DNA of 64,000 nt from Hirudo medicinalis (Eukaryota; Annelida; Clitellata; Hirudinida; Hirudinidae). Under the pieces are notes generated by a model. That model was not told where the DNA came from and ran no database searches. It was given only the letters and a program-made list of their open reading frames with translations. Location: the NCBI GenBank assembly GCA_011800805.1, contig MPNW01000193.1, positions 257,857-321,856 on the forward strand, written 5' to 3'. The position numbers and the translations under genes were made by a program. The first letter of the stretch is position 1; each line of letters begins with the position of its first letter. Below are positions 22,498 to 35,392 of the stretch, piece by piece.

Positions 22498-25422
22498 GAG
22501 CTGTAGCTAATCTGCACCTCGCTTATTATTGTCATTATGTAATTACATATTCAGTTGATTAATTACATTGTTACAAATAATATTAATTAATCTTAATGTC
22601 GATAATTATAAATAATTATGCGAATGATTTTAACTCTTGGACGACAAAAATGGTTTTAAAGAAGGTTTTATCGTTCTTGATCCCACTTTCATTTTTTTTT
22701 ATTGAGCCGAACAAGTAATTATGCACATTAAATATCAACAGAAAAGTAAAATGCCATCGGCTCAAGGGTCAGTCCTAAGTGAGCCTCCCGATATCGGGAC
22801 TGCCCAGACCATATTTAAAGGTTGACATTAGTCCATGGATAATAAAAATTAGACGGGTAATAATTAATGACATTATTGAAATGATGGCGACTCGACAATA
22901 AATGCTTTAAACATGCGTTTAAACGAAGATAATTTGGGTTGCTGGAGTATTGTAGTTGGAATCTGCGAAAATATTGTTGGACCTAAGCATGTAATGGAGT
23001 GAAGTTGTATGTTGATTTTGGCAAAGGACGGTTTATATTTTGGGCGGATCGGAGTACATATCGATGTGATGTTGATTGTTTTATAAAAAGCTTGTTAAAT
23101 AAGCCGGGAAGCATGTAACAATCAAATCTGTACATAAAAATACCTGCCTGAATTCCATCAACGAATATTTAACGGCAACTGGAGAAGTCACGGGCAAAGG
23201 CCGTCAGTTCTCCACGGGTTTCCAGGGTTAGAGTAAGGGGTAGGCAGAACCGCCGAAAGAAATTTTGGACCCCTAAGAACAGCGGCCAAGGGCCCCTATG
23301 TTCTGTCAATTTGGTTATGGAAAAGCGAAAAAAGGTTTAAACCTGGGCGAACCCCAAAATTTGCCGGCTTAAATAAATTGCCCCTTGCGGTTGCCCTGGG
23401 GTCAGGGATACTGACGGTAACAAAGGTTGTCCCAGTGAGTTGTCTTTTGCTCGTGATTTGGTCAGCACTTACATTTAATTTCCTGATTCCTGCTCGTATT
23501 ATTTATAATTCTAATCCCTAACTCTAACCCTAACCCAATTCCAAAGATAATCAGGTTTACATAATAATTATTAATATATTAATAATTAATTATAAATATT
23601 TATGTTTCAATAATAATAATAATTGTGCATATAATAACCAAGAGCCAGACTGAATCTTTCAAATGAGGCAATCTTTTGTTTCATGGCTGATCGTATCCAT
23701 TTTTGTCTATTTTATATCTAGGACTTAATTACAATCCCAAAAATTCATGCGCCAATTTTCTTGAGGGTATTTATAAACGGGGTCCGATAGTAATTTTTAT
23801 TGATAATATGCTATTCGCCCATATTTAACACTGTGTCACAATTTGTGTTTGTCATGTAATATGATTAATTAAGCTTAATTAAGCAAATCAAGCTAAAATA
23901 ATGTCTGAATGCTTATTAAATACATAAAACAATCTTCTTTATGCGCAACCAATTTTATGCGGAATTTAATTTATGAGACGTTGGTTATTTGCAGTAACAC
24001 ACTCGACTTATGTGAGTTTGTGAAATCGCATTTGGTCTTATTAACAATTTGTGATCTACTGTTGTTATTATTATTATTATTATTATTATTGCTACCATGA
24101 TTATTTGATGATATTTTCCCATTTTTGTACAGCTTCATAAGCACTGCATCATCAGTTAAAATTAGATGTACTTAACATTAAAGCTGATCCTTATTTCTTG
24201 ACGAGGCCACAAATAAATGTCAAGGTACGAATCTCTAAAGATAAAAAAAATTTATTTTATTTCACGCTTAAAATAGTTGCATAATTTAGAAAGCCATACA
24301 ATTAACATTAGTTTGTACTCGCATCAAATATGCTGGATGAATTTCAGACTGAGGCGAAAATGCTTCGTCATTTTCTTAGATTTTTTTAAATTTTATGAAA
24401 AAGACATTTCGAATTTGTGCTTATTCGATTCATAAATTAAATGGCATGTCAATAATAATTGCTTATTCTAAAAAGTCCTACAATTATTCAGCATATCAAG
24501 TCTTTCACCGAATTTTCAACTAAATAACAAAATGTTAAAATTAAAAAGAGTTAATAAAATAAATGATAAATTTTAATGGCAGGCTTTTGCGCCTGGAATT
24601 TTTATTCTGTCCAGGTCGGATACAGGGACAAATATCAAAACTCATTATCGCTTATTTGAATCATCACAGATGCTTCACGAAATGCAGAAGAACGCTAAGA
24701 AAGAGTTAGTAGCCTGACAATTTTTGTTTACATTGTTTCTAAGTTTTTATAATCTTCAAGATTATTTAATTATTGAAATCTGTTTTTACTATTTATTTGT
24801 AAGAGCAACAACTGCTATGATGATAATCAGAAACATTTGGCTCATCACGGCTCAGCATGAATTAAGTGAATTATTAAAAATTACAACAGAATTAATCGAA
24901 ATGTGAAATTTTTAATTGCGTAATATTTTCTGCTGCTGCAATTACCAGTGAATTAGGCTATTGGGTGTGTACGAAACATCAACCGTTGACAATAGTTTAA
25001 TGAAAACAAAAACTAATGCTGAGCGATAAGGTGCTTATCAAAATGCGGCTTGTCTAACATTAACGCGAATATTAATTATTTTAATTAACCGGAAGAATTG
25101 AATTATATCGACATATTTAATTTAAAACATGTATTAATAGCTAAGTGTCTCATAGTATTTATAAGTGTAACATTGTTGTGCGGTTTCTTTGTGAAAGTTT
25201 GAAAAAAAAACTTCGGATTTATCATTCATGCAGTTGTAAAAGAAACTTATATTTTACTGCAAATAAAATTTTGTTGTTTTTGATTAAATTTTAATGCGAT
25301 TGAGGCATTTGTAGTTTTAACACCAAATTAAACAGGAAGGCGACACTTTATCAGTTTAAATGGTTCGATTAACTTGAAAAAATTCGTGGATACAATATTA
25401 TATTTTTTTTTTAGAAGGATCG

Positions 25423-25447
25423 TCACGTGATATCTGAGGTCACGTGA
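25423..25447. promoter_or_regulatory. paired TCACGTGA E-boxes upstream of ZnF-C
   Basis: Two perfect palindromic octamers TCACGTGA, at 25423-25430 and 25440-25447, start 17 bases apart, roughly 350 bases before the ZnF-C start codon. This octamer is the preferred site of USF/MITF-TFE-type bHLH-zip factors. Function here is inferred from position and spacing only. Confidence 0.4.
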
Positions 25448-25800
25448 ATGGAGCTTCCGCTTGTTTCGGGTTGCAACGATCGACCAAGGGGGGCCCGTTG
25501 ATAGCTCCATTAATATTATAAAATCTGAGAGCCTTGAATCTTTAAATATCGCCCATTAAAATAGTGGCTGTCCGCTAACAAGCGGCTCGGATATATCTGG
25601 GATTAAGCCAGCCCGTCGGTTGAATCGATCTCAAAGAAGTGATTTATTTGCAATTAATATTTTCAAATGCAATCTGTTGCACTATTTAGTTTTTGCTATT
25701 TGCGTTATTGTTTTCGTTTATATTACCGCGTGCGGCTGCCGAAGCTAGGCTGGAAGCACACAGGCATTAAATCATTTCTTTTTAAAGGTGTAACACCGCC

Positions 25801-28800
25801 ATGACTAAAGTGAAGTCAAATTCGACAAAACCAAATAAGGACAATCAATTTGGTAAATAAATTGATTTAGTGGTAAAATGATGAGATTCTTAGCTGAACA
25901 AATGTTGTTTTGCTGCAGAGCTCATTGATTTGGATTTGGTTAAATCTGAGCCTGAAGAAACAGTGCCGGTTTCCACTGCAAGTATGGAAATGATTTGATA
26001 ATATTCTCCTTTATCACCTTATATTTGACTGAGACAAATGAGATTCTGACACATTTTTAGCAACATCGGTTGCAAAACTCCAAAGTGACAATGCCAATCC
26101 GGAGTTTGTTGGGAACCCAATTGTTATTGCCCCACAAGTTTCTCCGAGAGCGATCGGAAAGGCGGTTCCAGTTGCTCTGAGCGTTGCTGCCGGAGCACCT
26201 TTACAGCAGGCCAATTATAGTCTCACTGGAACGAGTGGCCAGCCCTCAAAAACGTTTCTTCTCATTAACAATCGTACGGGCGTGCAGTCCATGCTCATTG
26301 GTGGTAGTCGAAAACCTTTCTCTGGTGTGATCGAGCCCTCCCAGTTGCCGCAGATCAGGGTCAGAACGAGCATGGGTGTGCAGAACATTGTTTCAAGTGC
26401 AGGTCCAAAAACATCTTCTCTGGTTGTCGCACAGAAGCAGGCCGATTGCGGAACTGTGAACCTGTCGAGCAAGATCGTTGCCGACGGAACTTTGGGGACC
26501 TTGGCAGTCAAGGTTTGTTTGAGATTTGGCTTAATATCAATTTTTAAAACAGTTAAATTGAAATCAAAGATCTTTAAATATATTTTTTCCAAAAATTAAA
26601 CTGTTTAGAATTGGAATCCAAACAAGAAATTTCTTAAATTAACATTTTTTGCAGCCATGCTCCAATGCCTGGGAATATCAACCTCGTCCACTTTCAACAG
26701 TGAGGGACATCATCTTTACCAGCAGATCCATAGATGCAGATGGAACTGTCAAAACAACAAAAGAGTACTTGTGCAACTTCTGCCAATATAAGGTATCGAG
26801 TTTGTGACATTTCCAGCAGTCCAAAGTGAATCTTTCTTAACATTGATTTGCATTGATTAGCATGTCCAAATAATTACTTTCAAAATGATCTTACAGAAGT
26901 TTACAGAGGCTTTAGTTTCTTTTAGTAATCCTTGTGCAGATCAAAAATGTTGTGGGTTGTTTGTAAATCAATGTTCATTAATTTTATGTATTTTTTACCC
27001 CAAAAGGTTTCAGTTCAATCAGAATTTGAGGCTCACAAAGGTACTCACATGTTTTCCTGCAACCACTGCAAGTATAAGGCCTTGTCGAGGTTTGATGTCC
27101 TGAAACACAAGAAAGAGAAGCATCCCAGCTGCTCAGGTTTTGTTGCAAACGATAACCCACGTTGATATTGCTGGTCCTGCTTTAATTGCAATTAAATAGA
27201 ATATTATCATGACATGAATGTATTCTGAAATGGATAAAACATGTTTATTATTTCTAATTATTTGAACTAAGTGGTTTGTAAATTTGTGGCTTTGTTTCGT
27301 GAAATGATCAGATAATTTTTATTGATTTTCTGATTGTGCAGAGGAACTGGCTGGATATCATGACTTGGACAAGTTGATAGATTCGGTCACCATTACTAAT
27401 TCCACTCAAATTCTGACTCCTGCCTGTTTTCCGTCAACGTCTGGTGCTCCGACACAGTTTGCAGAATTAGCAAGACCCCCCTCGTCCGAGCCTCCCCAGC
27501 TGGAGTTGCAGGCCATTTCGGCTCCACCGGTTGCTGCCGTCGACAAATTCTTGACTTCTGGCAATTGCGCCGTCTCAAAGACTCCCAGCGAACATTTTGA
27601 TGACAGCTTTTCGAGGAGATCGAATAGTGGAGATAGTAGCACTCAAAATTCTGGAAAAGCAACGGAGAGCGGATCGACGGATGCTCTGACAGCAGACAAC
27701 AAGGAAAGCTCGAGGACTCGCTCTTCAAGACCGAGGAGGGCAGTGACCGAGAAGAAGCAGACATTGAGGGACATCGACACAGACTCCCAGGCCGAAATGG
27801 ACAACAAAACCGACGACGACGACTGGGAGGAGAAAATGCCAAAAAGCAGCGGGAAAAAGAAGTCCAGGAAAGATTCAAAATCGACCGAAGCTGTCAGATT
27901 AAGCAGCGGAGGCAAAACTGCCGAAGCGATGAAGATCGTTTATCATCCAGTTCACGATCAAACTAACAGTCCCAAGAAATTAAGCGGCACGAAATATAAG
28001 TGCACTGTTTGCTCCTTCGAAACATCTGACGGATTGGTTCTCACCGACCACGTCAAGAGTCATGAGGTCGCAACGACCTCAGCGAAGTCCGAGCAGGCGA
28101 AAGCTTCGTGACGAACTCGGGTTTGAATCAAAGCTCGGCAAGAGACTCGAACCAGCCGATTCCTATTTCCAAGGAGGTCATGTCGACGGTCCATTGGAGC
28201 TGCTTTTACTGCAATTTGTCGTCTGCTTCTCAAGCCACCATCGTCGGTCACGTCATGAAGGCTCATCCGGGGAATCCGATTCAACTGAAAAGGATGTCCG
28301 TTCCCCATTCGTCCTCAGGAGCCGTTCAGCAACTTCAGACCAATTCTGTTGGCTCTAGCTCTGGTCCTAGCACAGTGAACAACAATGTTTCAACATCCAC
28401 TCCAAACCAAGAGACATCGTCCTCACAGGGCATAGGACAAAATTCTTCTGTTCAAATGAATCAGACGAACAAGCCAGCCGAAGCCGTAAAGTCCCTCAAG
28501 GCTTCGAATCCTGAAAATGAAGGCTGTCTCTGGGGTTGCTATTATTGTTCGGTACAGTCAGTCGACCGCAGCGAGGTGATTGGCCATTTGAAGAGAGAAC
28601 ATTCGGATTCGAAGCTCATCGTCACCAGGCGAAGGATCACTCATATTCCTGCCACTTTCAAAGCATCGAACAAGGATGAAGAGGATCCCAAACCCTCAGG
28701 TGAGAATGCCAACTCTGATGCAGGTGCAGGGAAGTCTTCGTCGGGCAAAGATGAAGACGGAACGATTGCAATGTCGGAGAAAGAAGATGAAAGCAGGGGA

Positions 28801-31800
28801 AGACAAACCAAGAGGAAGGTGTCAGGTGCAGGAGCTAATAAGAAGAAGAAATCCTTGGTGAATGTTTCTTCAGAACCCAGGGTCCTCAGGAGCAGGAGGG
28901 TATCCCCAGGTTCAACATCTCCTTCCCACAGGGATGGATCTCCTAGTCATGCTTCAGTGAACAGTTCTGGTGAGCGATCACGGTTTAAATGTTCGGCAGG
29001 TTGGTTTTGTTCGACGGTTTTTTCACAAAATTTAATTTTTGCCATTTAGAAGGCATGGGGCCTCCCTCAAAGAAAAGGAAGACAAAGCAAGACAATCAGG
29101 ATAAGAATGCCATTATGTCCAGAGTTTCTGTCCCGGTCGTCGGCACTGATAACCTGGACAATGATAAGCATGTCAACGATGAACAACAACTCGACAAGCA
29201 GAAGACGACTCCGATCGTTGTGAGAAAGATTCAAGATTACCCCAAGTCTGCAGCGATAAAGTCTCTGATAGAAGACATAAAATGGAAGTGTTCCTACTGC
29301 GAATTCAGGGCCGTTCACAGATCGAAGGTCATTTATCACGTCACGAGCAATCATTCCGAGAGACCCGTGCGGTTTTATCGCATTTCCAGAGGCAGAGCTG
29401 CCGACTCAACTGACATCTGCTCGAGGCTGAGGGGTCCTCGGTCGGTCAGAGAGGCAAACTTTCTTAGGAATGGTAACTGGTTATGGCAGTGTCCTGTCTG
29501 TAACAGAAAACATGTTTCCAAGGGGTATCTTAATGTTCACCTCAAGGTTGAATATATTTGAATTTGCAACAAAATCTTCTGTTTTCAATGATGAACTCAT
29601 GAGAAATCACATGAATTCAAAGCAATGCTATTTATGTCTGAACTTAGCATCTTTGAATTTAGATATTCAATAATAATATTATAATATAATGTTAATTTAA
29701 TATTTGGTTAATATTGAATATTTGTCTCTAAACTTTGAAAATCTTCGGCAGGTTGCTCATCCAAAACAGAGTAGTAGAGGAGTCGATCTTGTCCCAGTAA
29801 GAAAGTGTAGATCAATCAATCCAGAGGACACCCAAGTCGAGGACTGCTCGATTTCTCTCGTGCGAGCGGAGGACATGGTCCATTATGATTCCCTCAGCAA
29901 CATTCTCCTCGATAACGGATTGAGCCTCATAAAATCTCTAGATGTTGACGACGAGCTGGAGTGTGACGTCGTCCGTCACAGGAAGTACAAGTGTGGAAAA
30001 TGCCACATGAGAGGCTTCAGGCCGATGATTGTCAAGTTACACTTCTTAGAGATCCATTCTGCCACCGAGGTCAGTTTCCAATGGCCCCCAGGGAATTTGG
30101 TGACTTGAGAGTGCATTCATTGAGCTTTTCTATTCAGGTTCTGGTGATAGATCTCAAGAATTCTCTGAAGAATAAGAATGGAGATGGCTGTCAGATGTAC
30201 TCATGCCTGAAGGGAGATTGCAAGTTTTTCACTGGTCACAAGTCAGAACTTGAGAGCCATTACAATGATTATCCAGAGCATGCCAGAGCTGGACCCTGTC
30301 AGCCTCCTCTGAGCAGGAGGGAGTTAAACGATTCCACACGTGGCAGCGATGACAATGATTCCGAGGTAACCCTTGATTAAGATAATGGTGATAACGAAGA
30401 TAATGGTAGTGAAGATGATAATGTTGATGGTGGTAGCAATAACGATGATGACGACGCTGAGGAGAGGACTTTATAGATTACAGATCCATGCTTCGAGAGA
30501 CCTGAGTCTAGGTCCAGGATGCTCGAGTCCATGGATTGCAATGACTCCGCTGCAAAGGACGATGGGCCCAGAGATTACATCGCAAAAGCCGACTGCCAGG
30601 TCTCCCTGAGAATTCCTGGCGAAGTTGCTCAACCACCGGCATCTACGTCCTCCTGCTTTTCCACCAGCGAAAGCGGTCCGAAAAACAGCGTTCGAGCGAC
30701 GATGTTGCTCTCTCCAAAGAACTCTGACATTGTTTCGGGTTTGTCGCTGTTGAAGAAGACCCTGAGTACCTCGCAAGTCATGAGCGACATGAAGAAGCTG
30801 AACAAGTCGAACAGTTCCGACGATCAGCAACAGGCGCAGGCCCTCCCAAGTAGGTTGTTAATTTTGCCGTCACATTTCGTTAGGATTTCCTAAAAAATTA
30901 TTTCCTACGACTATTCGACGCAGCGTCGTATTGACCCGCGACGATGTTTTTTTAGGAATGCACCCAATTTTATACTTGTCTCAGTCTTCCTTTTCTGATC
31001 TAATGATATTTTATGTTTTACTGATTGCCATTAGTTTTTTTTTTATTTTGGTTCTCGGGAGCATCCCAGTGTTATTTTGCTTCAGTTGTGCTAACCATTC
31101 CTCATTAATTTTTTTTGCTCTGCTAATTTATTTGAAACTCCGCTGAATTTTGTTTATGTTGCACTTTTTTTTATTTTGGCACCTTTTAGGGTCTTGATCA
31201 AAAGCGGCCAAGTCATAACCATTTGTCACACTACGAAAGACCGGAAGATTCCCTGACTGTTTAATAAATTTGTTGAATATTTACATATAGACTCTAATTT
31301 GTCAATCCTAGGATTTCATTAATTTTTTTTTTGGTTTTTAAAGTTGTTAAAAATATTGTTTTCAATTGTTTTTTCAGTTTACTGGCTCCAAATCTTTTAA
31401 TTCTCTGCTTTGTTGGCTTTGGGATGGGTTTAGGAAAGGGTTTTACATTGATAAAGGTGTTTGGTAGATCTCGATGGCACGCAACAGTTCAACTGATTGG
31501 ACCGTGCACTTGTTAATAACAAGTCAATTTATATTATTATGTAAAGGTTTCTTGCATGTCATTTGAATGTGCTGTTGTAGATTAAGGTTTTGCTTTATAC
31601 TTTTTTATAAACAGATGGCAGAACTTGTTCTTCTGTTAGAAAGTAGTTAACAAAAATAAATTGATGGAGCTGAGAGTTTTAATATTTGGATAGTAATGTG
31701 ATGATATTTGCTGGAACAACTGAATAATTTGATCGAGGAGACCAATCTAGTGTGCACGCTTTACGCGGTTTCGTCAAAAAACTGATTACACAATATATAA

Positions 31801-33204
31801 CCATAGTAAACAAAGAAAATAAAACTTTGAAGCGTAAATTTCTGGGTGTTCTTGAAATGGTTTGCTTTGCTTTGGAGTCTTGCATGAATTTAATTCAGGA
31901 GAAGATGAAACCCCATGCAATAATTTAGTTTAGACGTTATTTACCGATGTCTTCGCAGCTGACAACATCTCTATGACACTTCAAAGCAGCAGGTCTTACT
32001 CGGCTCTTGAGCCCTTGAGTGAGTTCGACATCTCAGCTAAGTCATCTGCTCCGTCTCTAACTCAGCCGCAAAACCCCTCCGTTCAGAGCTCCAGACACCA
32101 TTCTCCCAGAGCCCACCAGAGAAGTTCTTGCCCCGGGCAAGAGCATTTTGAAGGTGATGGCGACGGCGGTCAGTTCAAGTACACAGTGGATGGGAAGCTG
32201 TTGAAGAAACCGCGAAGGTGCAGCAGTCCAAAGTACGTGGATAGGTATCAGTGTGTTATCTGCGGCCACCGAATGGGACAACTCAGTCAAGTGAGTTGTT
32301 TGATATTCTCAAACTAAGGACATGATCGTTGATTTAAAGCGATGGAACAAATAATTCAGTGCTCCTCTGTCGAATGTCATTTGATTAATCCAGTTCTTTG
32401 AAAAGAAATATTCTCTTTCAGATGAAGCAGCATCTGATGTCACACCATAGCAGCTTGTGGAAGGAGAAAGCTTTCTGCATCGATGTTCGTGCCAGGGAGC
32501 TCAGAAAGAGACAGAAAATTCTCTTCTGCCTCAGAGAGAACTGTGCCTTCTACTGCAAGAATGATCTTGAACTTTCTGCTCATGAAACATCGCTAGGAGA
32601 TTGTCCAGTTCTCCTCAGCAAGTCTGGAATCACCAGCTTTGGCAATGAGACAGAGAGTCAATTGACTGGGGAGTTTGCTAGCTTCTCTTGTTTTGAACCA
32701 ACTCTAAAGAGGATAGAGACAGCTGTAGAATCCAATGCCAATGGAAAGTTCCACAAGGATGAATCGTCCCTGTGGAGTAAGAGCACATCCAAGTGTAACA
32801 AGTCCTACCAATGCTCCTATTGCACTTTCACGACCCTTGACCTGACCTCCATAAAATCCCACGTGACCTCGCAGCACAAGGCAGACACTCTAAGCTGCTC
32901 TTCATCTCTGGCATCTACAAGGAGGGCAGGCTTCAGTGAAATAGCCACCAAAATGACCAGTGACGGGACCTTTGTCACCAGTGTCAATGACGGACAAATG
33001 GAAGAAGGAAGTGAAGATGATGACGATAATGATGACAACAACGTTGATGATGACAATGACAGCCACAATTCAAAAGACAATGGAGTGAGGAATGCTTTGA
33101 CGTTCAAATCTGACCTGAGAACTGTGGCTGAAAATGGCGAAGAGAATGCCATCACCCCAGATCTGCCTGGAGTGGATGGAGGCAAAATTTATACTGTTCT
33201 TTGA
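25801..33204 (+). CDS. large multi-zinc-finger protein ZnF-C
   Basis: Twelve exons: 25801-25852, 25919-25981, 26061-26512, 26655-26793, 27007-27136, 27342-28969, 29050-29546, 29752-30069, 30138-30365, 30477-30849, 31959-32290, 32422-33204; about 1,664 residues. Exons 4-6 repeat the ZnF-A/B module (EYLCNFCQYK, intron, FEAHKGTH, then FSCNHC...HKKEKHPSCSG and a phase-1 intron). Further fingers include YKCTVC, WSCFYC, WGCYYC, WKCSYC, WQCPVC, YKCGKC, YSCLKGDC, YQCVIC, LFCLRENC and YQCSYC, about twelve in all; those at WQCPVC and YQCVIC are also split by phase-0 introns. Several are followed by a Pro/basic tail (PGNPIQLKRM, SERPVRFYRI). Disordered Ser/Lys-rich spacers separate them. Two apparent one-base frame breaks occur: an extra A near 26757-26763 and a missing base between about 28062 and 28110. 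It is probably a nuclear regulator; a ZNF462- or POGZ-like affinity is only a guess. Confidence 0.78.
30361..30470 (+). repeat. GATAAT/GATGAT-rich intron 9 of ZnF-C
   Basis: This 111-base intron (30366-30476) is almost entirely degenerate GATAATGGT-type repeat. It begins GTAACC and ends TTATAG. Retention would stop translation within a few codons (the in-frame reading reaches TAA). Confidence 0.6.
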
Positions 33205-33552
33205 CAGATTCCTCTGGTGGGCAATTGACCCCGATGTTCCCTGATGACACTTTCATCACTTCTTAGCGTTATTTTTTTTTACTTTGATGCTTGCTGTGAG
33301 AACTGAATAACGGACCACCTGCTGCTTTGGAGTTTCGACGTGTTTTTGTGTTTCATGCTGAAAATATGACTCGCTTAGATATCATCACTTTTAGAAACAT
33401 GACGTGTCGTGTTGAATTTTTTTTTTTTTTACATACAGAACGAGTAACAACTTAATTCCAAATTCTTCCTATTCAAAAACAACAAAGAAAACAACCGAGA
33501 ACTTAAACATGTTGTCACAATGACTTCTCAAAGTATTTTTCATTAAAAACAG

Positions 33553-35348
33553 TCAAGCTGGTAATTTGTCTTTCTTCTGTTCGTCGAAGATGCTGATGAT
33601 TTCCCTATTCTGCTTTGTCGTTGCAGCCTGGTAAGGTGTGTAACCAGAATAATCAGTTTCCTTGTCCAATGCTCCAGATGCTATCAATGTGGAGAGAATG
33701 GCAGTTCTATTGTGTTCTGCGGATAAATAGAGAGGTGTCTTGCCACTTTTGCCTTCTTTTGCGTCAATGTCGATCAGTCCACTACTGATTAGGAGCTTCG
33801 TGGACTCAATTTGATCTTTCAGCACTGCAAGATGCAATGCTGTAAGACCTAAATAATAAGTATATTAATAATAATAAGTACAAATATGAAAATTTCAAGA
33901 TGACATCGGTTAACATGGTGATTATTATTATTTTCGTGAACACCCTCACCTTCATAATTCATGGCGTTGCAGTTGAACTTCCACCTTTTTGAGTGCTGAA
34001 GCATGAGGTCAAGAGCCTGCATGTTATTGTGGAGTATTGCCAAGTGCAGGCATGTCTGACCCCCAAGGCCAGGAAGGCATGGATTGGCGCCAGCCTCAAG
34101 AAGGCAGGAGAGCATGCTGAGGTTGCCCATCTCCACTGCTATGTGGAGTGGCGTCTGCAATAATTAAGAACATCCTCTGCATGTTTTAGAAACTTCATCA
34201 TGATTTAATTTTTCACTTTGAAATGTTTAGCACAATCAAATAATTTTTTTCAGGAGCAGGAAGTGACAATTTTAAATTATTTTAAAATGAAGAAATTAAA
34301 AATTCACTTAAAATGACAAATTATCATCGTGTAACTCTAGTTATCGTCGTGTAACATTAAATTAAAGCACAGTTGGTGGTCTTTAAATCAAGAATGCAAC
34401 TACAAAGCTTCATCATAGATAAGATGTAAGACTAACTTCAATAATCAATAAACAGGATAAATTGTTTAAGGCCCTTTACGAGCCTCATACCTTTCTGAAG
34501 GCATCTCGGCAGTTTACGTCTCCTCCCTGGTTACTCATGAGTTTGAGAAAGTGCTTCATCTGTTCAACATCACCTTGAGAGGCAGCGATATGGATGATGC
34601 TGTAAAGATGATGACTGATGACGATAATGGTGATAAATAGCACCAATAACATTTATTAATCAACTTTAACATGGATCGTATATTTTGAGGGAAACATGTA
34701 CCTTCCATTAAAATGTCTGAGTGAAATTTTTGAAACTAATGAAATGCTAAATGGTTAATTTGATTATTATTTGTTCAGTGACAAAATCGCTCAGCACAGG
34801 AAAAAGAACTAAATATAAATAAAACCAAGCATGGTCTTCAGGCACCACTTACTAATCGCCATCCTCGTCAGGGTTCAGAAAGTCATACATGACCTCAGAT
34901 CCTGTACCTTGTTCTTCTGTTTCCCTTTTTACTTCCAGGGGCTTGCCCTTTCTATCCAGTCGATGTTTGCAACTCTTCAATTCTTTCTCTCTGGGATCAT
35001 CTGTAGAGGATGGAATTGTTGTGCAATCTGAGAATAGCAAACAAATTATTTGATGTTTAGTTTTGTTATTAACATTTGAGATGAAAATAAAATACATTAG
35101 CAATTAAATTATTATTGTTATTCATAATAATAATATTCATATAATATAATATATAATAGTTATTGTTATTATGACTAATAAATATTGTTATTTTAATTGT
35201 TAATGTATTTTATTTTTGTGTCAAATGTTAATAACAAAACTAAACATCAAGCAATTTGTGTATAATATAATATAATAATTATTGTTATTATTATTACGTA
35301 ACTATGTATATTTAGCTTTTAACACAACTATAACTATTTAATTTATTC

Positions 35349-35392
<44 letters not shown>

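Larger units (their letters stand above)
21818..25800. other. intergenic with an AAT repeat, a G+C-richer block and ZnF-C upstream region
   Basis: No supported gene. It holds the AAT repeat and single-N join at 22255-22495, an unusual G+C-richer block at about 23160-23460 that I cannot classify, a short TAACCC-like run near 23515-23535, and the presumed ZnF-C promoter with two TCACGTGA sites at 25423-25447. Confidence 0.55.

Noticed and set aside
23510..23540. TAACCC-like run suggesting an interstitial telomere
   Set aside because: Only two or three imperfect units (CTAACTCTAACCCTAACCC); too short to support.
27396..27878. 160-residue minus-strand frame opposite ZnF-C exon 6
   Set aside because: It is a shadow of the plus-strand exon, which shows clear finger motifs and phase-consistent introns.
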